NCBI RefSeq assembly: GCF_013618475.1
Contig: NZ_JABJVN010000001.1
Coordinates: 1,292,775 to 1,356,774, forward strand
DNA: 64,000 nt
Reading direction: 5' to 3'
From: Saccharibacillus deserti
Lineage (GTDB): Bacteria > Bacillota > Bacilli > Paenibacillales > Paenibacillaceae
Program-made: the position numbers and the translations under genes
In this document: piece by piece, positions 33,920 through 44,504 of the stretch
Numbering within the stretch: position 1 is the first letter of the stretch
Layout of the letters: the number at the start of each line of letters is the position of its first letter
Notes under the pieces: generated by a model
What the model was told of the DNA's origin: nothing
What the model saw: only the letters and a program-made list of their open reading frames with translations
The model's database searches: none

Positions 33920-34770
33920 CGAGCGGCCTCCTCCCGAACCGGCAGATCGACCCATTGATAAGGCGTCTGCGCGGCTTGGCTGCCATACTCGATCAACGTC
34001 ATGATCAGAATCGTTTCTTCCGCCCGAACCGAAGGGGTACCGGTATCAAAGAAACGCAGCAGGTCTGCGATAAAAGCGGCAAAGAAGTCGGCTTCCGCCG
34101 TAAATCTGGCGGATTCTCCGTTTTTGTACTGCAGCGTCAGCAGAAACGGACTGTTCTGAATATGAAGAAGCGCCGCCTGTCTTCCATCTTCGTAATCGAC
34201 CAGCAGGGAAGGAGCAAGTTTGGTCCCTACGGACATCACCCGTCTGGCTCCGATGCCCATCAGGGATACGATCGGCTCAATCTGGTGAACGGCATAATTG
34301 GAATATTGACCCGGCCCCTGGCTGAATACCGTATCGATCTCCCTGCCCCGGGCTTCCGCATATTCGGGAGCAAACCGCAGAGCCGAAGAAGAATACAGCG
34401 GCGTTTGATGGTTCGCCGCCCGCTCGAACATCCGAAGCGCGGTGCCCCGGTCGGGAGCGAATGTCTTGTCGACATAGGTCGGCTTCCCGGATTCCAGCGC
34501 AAGCCGGGACAGTTCTTCGTGAAATTCCGGATGATCGGGCGACAGAACGATCAGGTAATCGCTGCTGTCGATCACCTCCTGAATCGTAGACAGCAGCTCG
34601 ATGCCGCTGCCTTGGCACCAGTCGGCATTGGTCTTCCCGGTGGGCGAATCGATTTTGCCGTAGGCGCACGTTACTTTAAAGGTGCCGCCGGACGCCTGCT
34701 CGATCCAGCCCGGGTAGTGATTGGCATGCCACTCGTCGAGAAAATAGTCGATGAATCCGATTCTTTTCAT
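33916..34770 (-). CDS. Gfo/Idh/MocA-like protein lacking the usual Rossmann glycines
   Basis: About 285 residues, starting MKRIGFIDYFLDEWHANHYP at ATG 34770. It is related to dehydrogenase-like proteins (VDKTFAPDRGTALRMFERA aligns with the EKP region), but the classic GxGxxG dinucleotide loop is replaced by FIDYFLDEWHANHY. It may be a non-catalytic or partner subunit, or bind a different cofactor. Coupled by 4-bp overlaps on both sides, so it is made together with the two flanking dehydrogenases. Confidence 0.78.
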   Translation of the reverse strand: MKRIGFIDYFLDEWHANHYPGWIEQASGGTFKVTCAYGKIDSPTGKTNADWCQGSGIELLSTIQEVIDSSDYLIVLSPDHPEFHEELSRLALESGKPTYVDKTFAPDRGTALRMFERAANHQTPLYSSSALRFAPEYAEARGREIDTVFSQGPGQYSNYAVHQIEPIVSLMGIGARRVMSVGTKLAPSLLVDYEDGRQAALLHIQNSPFLLTLQYKNGESARFTAEADFFAAFIADLLRFFDTGTPSVRAEETILIMTLIEYGSQAAQTPYQWVDLPVREEAAR

Positions 34771-35849
34771 TGCTTCGCCTCCGGGACCTGGTCGAATACC
34801 ACTTCTTTGTTTTGTTCGGATGAATCGTAGATGCCCTGAATAATTTGCGACGACAGAATCACCGTATCGATATGGGAAGCCAGCTTCCTGCCTGAGCGGA
34901 TACAATCCAGGAAAGAATCGATCTCGGTCTGGAACATTTCTTCGGATTTAAAAGTAGGCGTAGTCTCCAGCAGGACGCCGTCTTTGGCTCCGTATACGAC
35001 AAAGCCTTTGCCATACTGCAGGCGGATTCCCGCGCGGTCTCCGAGAATATCGATATACATCTCTTCCGCCCCGATATTCTGCGCCCAGGCTCCATTTAGT
35101 GAAATCGTCGGACCTTCCGTCCGGATCAGAGCCGTTACGAAATCGTCCACATCGTAAGTGCCCGCATAGTCCGGCGGGCCGGCCCACATGTTGAGATAGG
35201 CGTAATTCGGCATATCCAGACCCAATTTGCTGTAGGTTTGCCCGGAAACCGCTTTGGGCCGCGGATCGCCCAACGCGTACATGACGATATCGAGGAAGTG
35301 GACGCCCCAGTCGATCAGGGCGCCTCCTCCCGCAATCGACTTGGTCGTGAAAGCCCCGCCGAGTCCCGGAATGGAACGCTGCGACCTGAAGCTGACATAG
35401 ACATGGTAAACTTCGCCGAGTTCGCCGTCCCCGATCATCTGTTTGATTCGGTTGACCCCCGTATTGAAACGGTTTACGACCCCGATATTCAGAACCCGTC
35501 CGGTCTCATGCTGGGCCTGCTGCATCTCCAGCGCCTCGGCATAAGTCCGGGCTGCCGGCTTCTCGCAGAGCACGTTCTTGCCGGCTCTCAGGCTGTCGAT
35601 CGAGATCGAAGCGTGCACGTCGTTCGATGTACAGACGGATACCGCTTCGATCTCCGGATCGTCCAGCGCCATGCGATAATCTTCGATCGCTTCTCCGCAG
35701 CCGTAATCCTGCACCGCTTTCTCCGCTTTTTCGCCGACAATATCGCAAAAATATTTGATTTCGGCGTCCGGATTGGCCAGATAAGCCGGAATATGTGTAC
35801 CGTTGGCAATACTGCCGCACCCGATAATGGCGACTTTCATCTTGGACAA
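34767..35849 (-). CDS. Gfo/Idh/MocA family dehydrogenase
   Basis: A 360-residue oxidoreductase with Rossmann loop AIIGCGSIANGTHIP, catalytic CEKPAARTYAEALEM and a GGGALIDWGVHFLDI segment, all intact. The start is read as TTG 35849 because GGGAGGAACCTCCA is correctly spaced to it; an in-frame ATG nine bases on is less well placed. First of a series of catabolic genes following the secreted lyase gene. Confidence 0.88.
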   Translation of the reverse strand: MSKMKVAIIGCGSIANGTHIPAYLANPDAEIKYFCDIVGEKAEKAVQDYGCGEAIEDYRMALDDPEIEAVSVCTSNDVHASISIDSLRAGKNVLCEKPAARTYAEALEMQQAQHETGRVLNIGVVNRFNTGVNRIKQMIGDGELGEVYHVYVSFRSQRSIPGLGGAFTTKSIAGGGALIDWGVHFLDIVMYALGDPRPKAVSGQTYSKLGLDMPNYAYLNMWAGPPDYAGTYDVDDFVTALIRTEGPTISLNGAWAQNIGAEEMYIDILGDRAGIRLQYGKGFVVYGAKDGVLLETTPTFKSEEMFQTEIDSFLDCIRSGRKLASHIDTVILSSQIIQGIYDSSEQNKEVVFDQVPEAKQ

Positions 35850-35883
35850 TGGAGGTTCCTCCCTGGAATCGCGAAATCCGCTT

Positions 35884-38800
35884 TTATTCGTTTACCTGCA
35901 CGGTTAGAGCCGGGCCGGAAGTCACACCAGCCGCGTTCACCAATTCGCAGGTGTATACATAAGTGCCCGCCGCTTTGCCCGAGATCTGTGTCGAGATTTC
36001 CTGCGCACTCGGTGTCGTCGCAGTCAGAGCCTGCGAATCAATCCGTACCCCGTTTTCATACAGCCGGTATTCGGCCGCATTTGTTCCCCACCACATGTTC
36101 ATGGTTACCTCGTAATTCCCGTCGCCGTCCCAGTTGTTATGGGACAGTGCCGGACCGCCCGGAGAAGCATCCGTGACGACTACGGTCAGAGGTTCCGATT
36201 CGGTCGTGCCGTAACCGTTGGACAGTTTGACCGTGTACGTATAGGTACCGTTGGTTCTGCCCGACACGGGCGTGGTTACGGTTTGCGCATTTGGCGAAGC
36301 GTCGCTCAGCGTCTGCGAGTCGATCAACTCTCCGTTTTCGTACAGTTTGAATGTCGAAGCGTTAGGGCCCCACCACATGTTCATCGTTACGGAGTAGTTC
36401 CCATCTTTTAATCCCGTGGCATGGCCGCTGTTTGTCGAGAGTACGGGCCTGCCCGGTACTCCTGTCGCAAGGGCGGGAGCACCGACCGTCACTTCGGCTT
36501 GTGCACGGATCGGGGTTCCCGAAACCGTACCTTCGACGGTGAAGACCTGTTCAGCGGCATACTGAGCCGGGGTGATCTTTTCCCAGACGACGCGAAGTTC
36601 CGCCGTCTGCTGATTGCTGTAGACGGCCGTCACTACCGTAGGCAGAACAGGCGCCAGACCCGCGGTCGTTTTCACCTTCACCGGATTGATACTGGCGATT
36701 GGAGATACTTTGCCGTACAAGGCCAATTCTTCAAGGGTCGTCCATGTGCCGTACGGCCCGCTGTTTCCGTTTCCGATAAATTTTACATATCTGGCAGATA
36801 CCGGATCAAACCGGTGCTGTTCCATATTCGGAGACGTTCCGCTGCTCGAACCGCTGTAGACGATCGTATAGGTCGCATCGTCCGTCGATACGGCAATATC
36901 GAATGCGTTTTTCCGGGATGTCGCGTTGCCGAACAAGAGATCGACCCGGTCCACGTTCTGCACACGGCCCAGATCGTACTTGGCCCACACGCCTATTCCC
37001 TCTGCCGCCCAGCCTTCTGTCAAATCGCCGTCTATCGTTTTTTCTGCCGAACCGATACTGGCGGTTACCGCCACAATTTTGAGCATCGGGGTTAACACCA
37101 TGTCTTTTGTAAGGTCGGCATTCGACAAGAGGACCGATTCGGAATATTTATCCGTCTTCTCGTATGCAACGTTCAGTACATAATTTCCGTTTGGAAGATC
37201 ATTCGCCGTATATCGGCCTTCTTCATCCGCCAACACCGATTTGACGAGAAATCCTTTGGGCGTTCTCACTTCCACTTTCGCTTTGGATGCCGCTTCCCCG
37301 CCATCTTTGGTTACAGTACCGCTGATTTTGAACAAGTTCTGCAGCTTTACCGTAACCGACGGTCCGGTATCGGAGAGCGTCCCCGAAGCGGTCACCGCTT
37401 CGATCCGGTAGACATGACGCCCAGACGGAGCATCGGTCAATACGAGATTGTTCTGCTCGGCGCCTGTTACTTCTTGGACGAGCTTGGTTCCGTCAAATAG
37501 ACGGTAGCCGACAATCGCACTGTCTGCTTGTATGCCGGACCAGGTCAGCTTCACCGTATCTTCTGCGATATCCGATGCGGTCAGCGTTCCGTTGTTCCAG
37601 ATGGGACGCTCCAGCAGGTCGCCCCGTGTCTCCGAGTGCTCGAGCACATAGGTGCCGGGAGCGCCGTTGAAGCTCAGTACGCCTCCGTCTTCCGTAACTT
37701 CGATCTGCTCGGCAGAGGCCGCTCCCTCTCGCTTGACGCTCCAATAACCCGCTTTCAGATCCGTGACGACATACTGCAGATAGTCTTCGGATCCGGGGAT
37801 TTTCAGGGTCACCGTGCCGCTCAGACGGTCGCCGCTCTTGCTAAACAAAGCAACCCGGTCGGCGATTTTGGCGCCTACCATGCTGTCGAGATCGATCATT
37901 TCGACGGCCAGCGGATCGGGTCCGTCCTCATTGTCCATCACCTGCATGACATTCAGGAAATGGTCTTCCTTCTTTTGCTCTTTAGGAGAGATCTCTACCC
38001 GCCAGGAGCCCGGCTCGAGATTGCCCTTACCGGCGGCCGAACTTTCATAATTTTCGCCAAATACGGAATACTCGTTCTCTTTTCCGCCTACCGGATTAAT
38101 GTTCAAATTCTCCTCCGACGGCAGCAGGGTCGTATTGACCAGCTTGCCGTTATAACCGTAGGCGCTTCGCGTAACCGTGGTGACATTGCCCTCCACCAGA
38201 GGTTTCTCTTCGCTGTGCAGCAGCCAGTATTTCTTGAACTGTTCATTCGTCGAATCGACTCTGTCATAGACGATCATGGCGGCCGGATGATCATCGTCTT
38301 TCAGATTCAAGAAGACGAACGAACGGTTGTATTTGGACACTTTGCTTGCATAGACTTTGGTCAAATCGCCTTTCAGGTAGGTGTAATCGGGCTTTATCAG
38401 ATCGGGACCGAACTGCTGCCCGGCGACCGAAGCTATTTTGTATACGCTCTCTTTTCCTTGTTCCGGCGGTTGAAGCTCTGTGTTATAGAGAGGTTCTACC
38501 CCTTGCGCAGGCCACTGCACGCCTCCATCATTCGAACGCTTTTCTCCCCATAGCTTGAATTCTTCTTTTCCATCGTAGATCAGCATGGAGTTATGGGCGA
38601 TGGTCCGCTTATAGTAATTCACATCATGTTTATCGCCGTAACTGGCATAGACCCCGGAGTCGACCGCAAGAGAACCTTTGTAATACATTTGAAAAGCGCC
38701 CGGATCGAGATGATCATGGTTATTCGTGTGATATTCGCCCACTTTCATCTCGGCTACGACGGCTTTGGAGTCTTTGCCCGTATCCCAGCCGGTTCTTGCC

Positions 38801-40878
38801 ACCATCGAGCCGTTCGGAGAACCGAAGTAGCGGGTCAGGGCCAGATCGTCAACCGGTTTGCCCGGCAGATCCGGATTGTGCAGCAGCAGAACCAGGATCG
38901 GGTCTACATTCCAATCGGACTGTGCATATTCGTTCTGGAACGCCTGCTTGAAATAAGGGTTCTTATAGTAATCCGCGGTGTACAAGAACGTACTCGGCTG
39001 TGCCGCATAATTCTCTCGATCCGTCACAAGCCACGAATCGCCGTCTCTGAGCAAATCGCCGTCGGGCGTTCGGGTATACAGGACGCGGTAAGGAACATCG
39101 CCCATATTTTTGTTAAATACGTCCGGATATCCCATACGGGCGTAGATCAAGTTGGCGATGACATCAAACGTATACCGATTTTGACCGTACGAATCGCCCT
39201 GATAATGCATACCGGCTTTATACAGGAAAGCGCGCGAGGGAACGAATTCCTTCAGCAGAATCTCGGTAGCCGAACTGTACATGTAAGGTTCTTCGTCGAA
39301 GATGGCTGTGCCTACGCTGAGCAGATCCCGGGAGACATGATTTTCCGAGCGGTTTCCCGTGATGTAGTAGCCCATACTTGCATCCATGGGATATCCGCCC
39401 AGGGTTTCGCTCTCGGCCATTTCTTCGAATAGGGCGACAAATTCCGCTTTTTGCGTTTCGGTCAGGTACTTATAGCACCAGTCATAAACCAGCGCCCCGG
39501 CAAACAGCGTGTCTCCGGCATGGCCGGAAGACTTATCCAGATTATTCGATTCGAACGATTCCATGAAATTTTTCATCATTCCGATAGCGGCTTCGCCCAA
39601 TTCCTCACCGGCTGCCTGATCCTGTTCCAGTAGGGACAGCAGCGCTTTGGACTTGATCGACAGCAGCAGCGCTTCGTCAAAATTATCGTTTTGACCGGCC
39701 GGAATTGCGCCTAACAGCCCATCCTTGTTAGTGACGGCTGCTGCTTCGTTCACCTTCTCCAAGTAGTCCTTCATTTCGGTCTTCGCAAGTTTCTCTCGGA
39801 GTGCAGGAAGACCCTGCGCACGGACCAACAACCGGGGATGCCCCGCAGGCGGCTTCAGCTGAGTGACGATTTCACCGACAACGACGGCTGTGGAAGGCCC
39901 CCCTGTAGAACGGTTCCCCTCGTTATCCATCGCTTCCACTTTATAGATATGCCGCCCGTCAACGATATCGGTTACCTTAAAGGTGTTCACGTTACCGGCC
40001 GTCGATCCGATTTTTACATTTCCTTCATAGATTCCGTATTCTTTGATCGGCCCGCGATCGTCGACCGCGTTCGGCCAGGTTAGCGTCACACTTTTTTCGA
40101 TCGGTTTGGTTTTCGTCAACGCACCGCCCGACCAAACAGGCGCGTTATTGTTTAAAGTCAGATAATCGACATAATACACGCCTTTATTTTTCTGCGGCAG
40201 ATAAGTCAGGCGGGTCAAATCTCCGGTTCCCGGCTTAAGAGGCAGATTTGATACGGTATAGGTTCCCGTCTCTTTGTTCAATCTGTTATCTTTTCTTCCG
40301 AACTTATACGCATCGCTGATCACCGTCATATTGTACTTGCCCGCCGGCTTATCGATTTCGAGCCGCAGGGTTACCCACTTGCCGATCAGGCTGCCGGAAG
40401 GCATATTGATGACTTCGGCATTTGTAATATCCCGCCACACCCCACCGCTGTAAGTCAGCTTGACTGCGATATTGCTCTGGTTATCCGTGACCGCAAAGTT
40501 GAAATGCGGATCCGCCCCTTCGTATTTCTCGATCCGCACCCGGGTCTCGACCGTAAACTTGCCGGTCTGCGGACTAATTGTACGGTAGATGCTGGCAGCA
40601 GGTCTGAATTCTTCATTCGCCGCATAATGATTGTCCGTGAGCTTCATACTTTTGTGCTCCGCCGAAGGATCTTCCACGATTTCCAGAGTTCCGATGCCCG
40701 GGTCGGATCCCAGCGTCCAGCCGGCTCCCGCCGTTTTGGGACCGATCGGTTCATTGTCGAAACTTTCCGTAAACGTCGGGAGTTCCGCACCGGCAGCCGA
40801 AGGCGTCAAGATTCCGGAATACCCGGAAAAAGCGACAAGGAATCCCATAAACCCGGTGAAAAGCTTTTTATTCTTCAT
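35884..40878 (-). CDS. Large secreted multidomain heparinase II/III-type lyase
   Basis: A 1664-residue exoprotein. It has a signal peptide (cleavage near ...SAAGA, about residue 31), a lectin-like beta-sandwich (about 35-245), a fibronectin-III-like domain (about 250-330), and the heparinase II/III toroid plus beta domain (about 345-1050). The catalytic [16 protein letters not shown] segment lies near residue 716. A second FN3 follows (about 1095-1175), then a CnaB-like plug (about 1180-1250), an F5/8-type C carbohydrate-binding domain (about 1265-1390), an Ig-like domain (about 1393-1466), and two near-identical C-terminal repeats containing TMNMWWG. No sortase motif or SLH domains are seen. 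It should cleave an acidic polysaccharide outside the cell and feed the adjacent importer. Confidence 0.88.
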   Translation of the reverse strand: MKNKKLFTGFMGFLVAFSGYSGILTPSAAGAELPTFTESFDNEPIGPKTAGAGWTLGSDPGIGTLEIVEDPSAEHKSMKLTDNHYAANEEFRPAASIYRTISPQTGKFTVETRVRIEKYEGADPHFNFAVTDNQSNIAVKLTYSGGVWRDITNAEVINMPSGSLIGKWVTLRLEIDKPAGKYNMTVISDAYKFGRKDNRLNKETGTYTVSNLPLKPGTGDLTRLTYLPQKNKGVYYVDYLTLNNNAPVWSGGALTKTKPIEKSVTLTWPNAVDDRGPIKEYGIYEGNVKIGSTAGNVNTFKVTDIVDGRHIYKVEAMDNEGNRSTGGPSTAVVVGEIVTQLKPPAGHPRLLVRAQGLPALREKLAKTEMKDYLEKVNEAAAVTNKDGLLGAIPAGQNDNFDEALLLSIKSKALLSLLEQDQAAGEELGEAAIGMMKNFMESFESNNLDKSSGHAGDTLFAGALVYDWCYKYLTETQKAEFVALFEEMAESETLGGYPMDASMGYYITGNRSENHVSRDLLSVGTAIFDEEPYMYSSATEILLKEFVPSRAFLYKAGMHYQGDSYGQNRYTFDVIANLIYARMGYPDVFNKNMGDVPYRVLYTRTPDGDLLRDGDSWLVTDRENYAAQPSTFLYTADYYKNPYFKQAFQNEYAQSDWNVDPILVLLLHNPDLPGKPVDDLALTRYFGSPNGSMVARTGWDTGKDSKAVVAEMKVGEYHTNNHDHLDPGAFQMYYKGSLAVDSGVYASYGDKHDVNYYKRTIAHNSMLIYDGKEEFKLWGEKRSNDGGVQWPAQGVEPLYNTELQPPEQGKESVYKIASVAGQQFGPDLIKPDYTYLKGDLTKVYASKVSKYNRSFVFLNLKDDDHPAAMIVYDRVDSTNEQFKKYWLLHSEEKPLVEGNVTTVTRSAYGYNGKLVNTTLLPSEENLNINPVGGKENEYSVFGENYESSAAGKGNLEPGSWRVEISPKEQKKEDHFLNVMQVMDNEDGPDPLAVEMIDLDSMVGAKIADRVALFSKSGDRLSGTVTLKIPGSEDYLQYVVTDLKAGYWSVKREGAASAEQIEVTEDGGVLSFNGAPGTYVLEHSETRGDLLERPIWNNGTLTASDIAEDTVKLTWSGIQADSAIVGYRLFDGTKLVQEVTGAEQNNLVLTDAPSGRHVYRIEAVTASGTLSDTGPSVTVKLQNLFKISGTVTKDGGEAASKAKVEVRTPKGFLVKSVLADEEGRYTANDLPNGNYVLNVAYEKTDKYSESVLLSNADLTKDMVLTPMLKIVAVTASIGSAEKTIDGDLTEGWAAEGIGVWAKYDLGRVQNVDRVDLLFGNATSRKNAFDIAVSTDDATYTIVYSGSSSGTSPNMEQHRFDPVSARYVKFIGNGNSGPYGTWTTLEELALYGKVSPIASINPVKVKTTAGLAPVLPTVVTAVYSNQQTAELRVVWEKITPAQYAAEQVFTVEGTVSGTPIRAQAEVTVGAPALATGVPGRPVLSTNSGHATGLKDGNYSVTMNMWWGPNASTFKLYENGELIDSQTLSDASPNAQTVTTPVSGRTNGTYTYTVKLSNGYGTTESEPLTVVVTDASPGGPALSHNNWDGDGNYEVTMNMWWGTNAAEYRLYENGVRIDSQALTATTPSAQEISTQISGKAAGTYVYTCELVNAAGVTSGPALTVQVNE

Positions 40879-40918
40879 CGACTCACGCTCGCTTCTTTGA
40901 TAGATTTGGAAGTCTCGC

Positions 40919-41791
40919 TTACCCTTTTACCGATCCGATCAACGCGCCCTGCTCGAAATGCTTTTGAATGAAAGGATAGACCAGAATAATAGGCAGACTG
41001 CCGAGCAGAATAAGCGCGTATTTCAGAGATTCCAGCACGACCGTCTTTCCCGAAGCCGAGGCCGTTTCCAAGACGTCTCCGCTTTGACCGACCACAACCA
41101 GGTTACGGATCATCAGCTGAAGCGGGAACAAATTCGGATCTCTGAGCAGCAGAAGTGCCGCCGAGAAACTGTTCCATATTTCTACGGCGTAGAAGAGACC
41201 GACCGTCATCAGTACAGGTTTGGACAGAGGAATCACAATAGAGCGAAGCAGTCCGAAATCCGACAGTCCGTCGATACGTCCCGCTTCTTCGATCTCGATC
41301 GGCAGACCCTGGAAAAAGGTTCGCATCACGATCAGATTGTAGGTATTGATCGCGCTTGGCAGCACCATCGCCCAGATCGTGTCCATCAGGCCGTACGATT
41401 TCATGACCAGATAAAAAGGAATCATCCCGCCGTTGAACATAATGGTGAATACGATTATCAGCATGACCGGCTTGCCAAACAGCAGCGACTTTCTCGACAG
41501 CGCGTAAGCACCCATGATCGTCAGCGTCATCGAAATGCAGCTTCCCAGCACCAGATACAGCAGCGTATTGCGGTAGCCGATCCACAGTCTTTCGTCGCCA
41601 AGCGCGGCCGATACGGCATCCCATTGAAACCCTTTGGGCCACAATCCGACTTCGTTGCGCACCACGTAATCCGGCGAACTGAGCGCAACGGAAGCCATAT
41701 GGATAAAAGGAAACAATGAAGCAAACGCAATACCCGCCAGCAGCAGGAAATTCACCACGTCAAAGATTCGGATCTGTCCGCGTTTTACCAT
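40919..41791 (-). CDS. Carbohydrate ABC transporter permease (YtcP type)
   Basis: A 290-residue membrane protein with six spans, the EAA-loop [21 protein letters not shown] (about residues 180-200) and the family C-terminus [12 protein letters not shown]. Its start overlaps the end of the LplB-type partner by 7 bp, so the two permeases are translationally coupled. Paralogue of the permease at 6833-7714. Confidence 0.9.
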   Translation of the reverse strand: MVKRGQIRIFDVVNFLLLAGIAFASLFPFIHMASVALSSPDYVVRNEVGLWPKGFQWDAVSAALGDERLWIGYRNTLLYLVLGSCISMTLTIMGAYALSRKSLLFGKPVMLIIVFTIMFNGGMIPFYLVMKSYGLMDTIWAMVLPSAINTYNLIVMRTFFQGLPIEIEEAGRIDGLSDFGLLRSIVIPLSKPVLMTVGLFYAVEIWNSFSAALLLLRDPNLFPLQLMIRNLVVVGQSGDVLETASASGKTVVLESLKYALILLGSLPIILVYPFIQKHFEQGALIGSVKG

Positions 41792-42693
41792 AGGCTCGTC
41801 TCCCCCACTTTGCGGCTGACGCGATTCGCCGAATAAATCAACAGCAGGGAAATCAGCGCCATCGACAGATCAATGGCGGAAGCGTAACTGTAGCTGCCTC
41901 CGATGATCCCTGTTCGGTACACATAAGTCGAGACAATATCCGAAGTTTCGATCGTAGCCACATTGCCGAGCAGGAACGCTTTGTCGAAGCTCAGCTCCAG
42001 GATGCCGCCCAACTGAAGAATGAATACGATGACCATCGCCGGCACGATCCCGGGCAGGGTGACATGGAGCGTCTGCTTCCATCTGCCGGCCCCGTCCATC
42101 CTCGCCGCTTCATACAGCTGCGGATCGACCGCGGCCAAAGCCGCCAGATAGATGATCGTGCTGAAGCCTACCTGCTGCCAGACATCCGAAGCGATATAGA
42201 TCGTACGGAACCATTCCGCTTTTTGCAGAAAATAGACAGGCTCAAAGCCTACCCACTGAATCATTTGATTGATCCACCCCGTACTCGGAGACAGCAGCAT
42301 GATCAGAATACTGGAGATCACGACCTGGGACATGAAGAACGGCATATAGCTGACCGTCTGGACAAACCTTCTGTACTTTTTCCAGCGCATCAAGTAGAAC
42401 AAGACGGCCAGGATAATCGGTGCCGGATACAGAAACAGGAACCGATAGAGCCCAAGCAGCAGCGTATTGCGGATAATATTCCACGCATCCGGATTCCGCA
42501 GGAACCATTCGTAATACTTCAATCCCACCCATTCGCTCTCCCATACGCCTTTGAACAAATTGTAATCCTTAAAAGAAATCACAATTCCGAACATCGGAAC
42601 ATACTTGAACAGAATGTAGTACAGCAGGACAGGAGCCAGCAGCAGCAGATAGTTGCGATCTTTCTTGAATCGCTTGAGGATCGTTGATTTCAA
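41785..42693 (-). CDS. Carbohydrate ABC transporter permease (LplB type)
   Basis: A 302-residue permease with the LplB-like opening (YLLLLAPVLLYYILFKYVP), six spans and the EAA-loop QLYEAARMDGAGRWKQTLHV (near residue 205). The start is a TTG at 42693, correctly placed after GAGGAGACCTCCA, with no closer ATG. It acts with the YtcP-type partner and the binding protein at 42767. No ATPase gene is linked, as usual for this transporter class. Confidence 0.88.
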   Translation of the reverse strand: MKSTILKRFKKDRNYLLLLAPVLLYYILFKYVPMFGIVISFKDYNLFKGVWESEWVGLKYYEWFLRNPDAWNIIRNTLLLGLYRFLFLYPAPIILAVLFYLMRWKKYRRFVQTVSYMPFFMSQVVISSILIMLLSPSTGWINQMIQWVGFEPVYFLQKAEWFRTIYIASDVWQQVGFSTIIYLAALAAVDPQLYEAARMDGAGRWKQTLHVTLPGIVPAMVIVFILQLGGILELSFDKAFLLGNVATIETSDIVSTYVYRTGIIGGSYSYASAIDLSMALISLLLIYSANRVSRKVGETSLW

Positions 42694-42766
42694 ATGGAGG
42701 TCTCCTCTCCCGATCTACCAATAGGGCAGCCCGTCTTCGATCAGACTTGTGCCCTGTGAGGCTGGA

Positions 42767-44296
42767 TTATTTCGCGTTTGCGATCTGACGGTCCAAAGCC
42801 GTTTGGTACGCGGCTTTGATCTTTTCCACTTCATATTTGTCCAGCCCTTTGACGAAGTCTTCCCATTCCGTCATCGGGCGATCGCCGAAGATGAACTTGG
42901 TCGTCTCGGTTGTCCAATACTTCCAGATCTGATCGTTGGCCGGACCGATAGTCGCGCCTTCTTCGGCCGTCAGCATCGGAAGATCGCCCGCAACCGGCAT
43001 CCGGTATTTCGGCGCTTCGATGTACGGCGGCTGTTCGCTTTCTTTGACCAGCGCCATCCAGGCGTCGAAGTCGAACCAACCGTAGGTGCCCGCCGTTTGA
43101 ATCCCGGAGATGACCCGCAGATCGCTGGCTTCTTTGTAGTTTTCGTTGAATTTGCGTTTGCCGTCCACCAGGGTGTACGTCTCGCCTTCTTTGCCCCAGC
43201 TCTGAACGTCCCGGCCTTTCTCGGAGAAGATATAATCCAGATAGCGCAGCGAAGCATCCAGATTTTCCGTTGTCGAAGCTACGGCCAGACCGTAGATTTC
43301 CGCGCCGCCTTTGGGCAGATACCCTTTGGTTCCGGCTCCGAGCGGCGGAGGCATAAACTTGAGATTGCCTTCCGTAAGCTGATTGTTCATGATCTCGATT
43401 TGGCCGATGAACTGGACCGTGATAAACGATTTGTTGGTTGTCATGAACTGCGTCCAGGCTTTGTAATCCATAGTCAGCCAATCCGGAGGCATCAGCCCTT
43501 CATCCACAAACTTGTTCAGCATACCGACCATCTCTTTGGCGGCCGGGTCCTGCATCCCGAATTTCATTTGGGTCGGGTCTTCCGGATTCCGATGCAGCTC
43601 GGGATAGATTCCGAAGGAAGGACCGATGTAATTCAGCGTATTCAATCCGTGCCGAACGGCAAACGGATAACTGTCGGGATAAATTTCTTTGAGTTTCTTG
43701 GCCGTTTCGTACAGCTCGTCCCACGTCTTGGGTTCCTGCAGATTGTGTTTCTTGAAAATATCTTCCCGATAGAACCAGACAGCCTGATTGCCTTCGCCTG
43801 CCCCGTCATTAATGATACTGAGGATCTCGCCTGTCGGAGTCGTGACCCGCTCTTTCACATCCGGCTTGCTGTCGAGATACTTTTTGACATTCGGCATTTT
43901 GTCCATATGCTGCGACAAGTCGAGGAATGCTCCCTGCGGACCGAATTTCTGTACTTCTTCCGGGAAGACGGACATGATATCGGGCATGCTGCCGGACGAT
44001 ACGGCCAGCGCCAGCGATTCGGGGCCTGTAGCCAATACCTGCTCGACGGTAATGTTCGTTTCTTCTTTGACCCATTTCCAGACTCCCCAGTCTTCCTTGG
44101 CCGGCCATCCGGTGTTATTTTCCGTATAAATCTTGATCGTGGCCGCTTCCGGAAGATCGGAAGGGGCACTCGCCGTCGCGGCGGGTTCAGCGGAGCCTGC
44201 AGGTTTTGGTGTCGTTTCGGCGGCTTCTTTCGAGCAGGATACCGTCACCAGCGTCAGCAGCGTAACCGCAGCCCATGAAAATTTGGATCTCTTCAT
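42767..44296 (-). CDS. Extracellular sugar-binding lipoprotein (LplA type)
   Basis: A 509-residue solute-binding protein. It has a signal with lipobox LLTLVTVSC (Cys about residue 21), an Ala/Pro/Thr linker and a long ligand-binding domain (WRMALVKE-like and aromatic-rich segments) of the LplA group. ATG 44296 is chosen over one 6 bp upstream by spacing from AAAGGTGGG. It would capture oligosaccharides released by the secreted lyase and pass them to the permeases downstream. Confidence 0.88.
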   Translation of the reverse strand: MKRSKFSWAAVTLLTLVTVSCSKEAAETTPKPAGSAEPAATASAPSDLPEAATIKIYTENNTGWPAKEDWGVWKWVKEETNITVEQVLATGPESLALAVSSGSMPDIMSVFPEEVQKFGPQGAFLDLSQHMDKMPNVKKYLDSKPDVKERVTTPTGEILSIINDGAGEGNQAVWFYREDIFKKHNLQEPKTWDELYETAKKLKEIYPDSYPFAVRHGLNTLNYIGPSFGIYPELHRNPEDPTQMKFGMQDPAAKEMVGMLNKFVDEGLMPPDWLTMDYKAWTQFMTTNKSFITVQFIGQIEIMNNQLTEGNLKFMPPPLGAGTKGYLPKGGAEIYGLAVASTTENLDASLRYLDYIFSEKGRDVQSWGKEGETYTLVDGKRKFNENYKEASDLRVISGIQTAGTYGWFDFDAWMALVKESEQPPYIEAPKYRMPVAGDLPMLTAEEGATIGPANDQIWKYWTTETTKFIFGDRPMTEWEDFVKGLDKYEVEKIKAAYQTALDRQIANAK

Positions 44297-44460
44297 ACCC
44301 ATCCCACCTTTTTTCGTTTGTGGTCCTTTTGACAGCCTAATCATACGAATTCGAACGGGGGCCGTACATAAGCTGTTCTCGCCAAAACCTGTACTTTCTT
44401 CGAAAGATGAAATAAGTACCAGGTTTCTGTAAAACCGACAAGTTCGACGAACCCAAAAAA

Positions 44461-44499
44461 AACGATGGCGGACGGGAGTTTCCCGATTCTGCCATCGTT
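44461..44499 (-). terminator. Rho-independent terminator of AraC-type regulator gene
   Basis: AACGATGGC with GCCATCGTT (44461-44469 with 44491-44499) plus an inner CGGGA/TCCCG forms a stem followed by eight Ts in the minus direction, directly after the regulator stop. It separates regulator and transporter transcription. The gap 44297-44460 should hold the transporter promoter. Confidence 0.85.
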
Positions 44500-44504
44500 T
44501 CGGT

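Noticed and set aside
42749..44278. 509-residue plus-strand open frame
   Set aside because: Antisense to the lipoprotein binding-protein gene; Phe/Arg-rich shadow without start signals.
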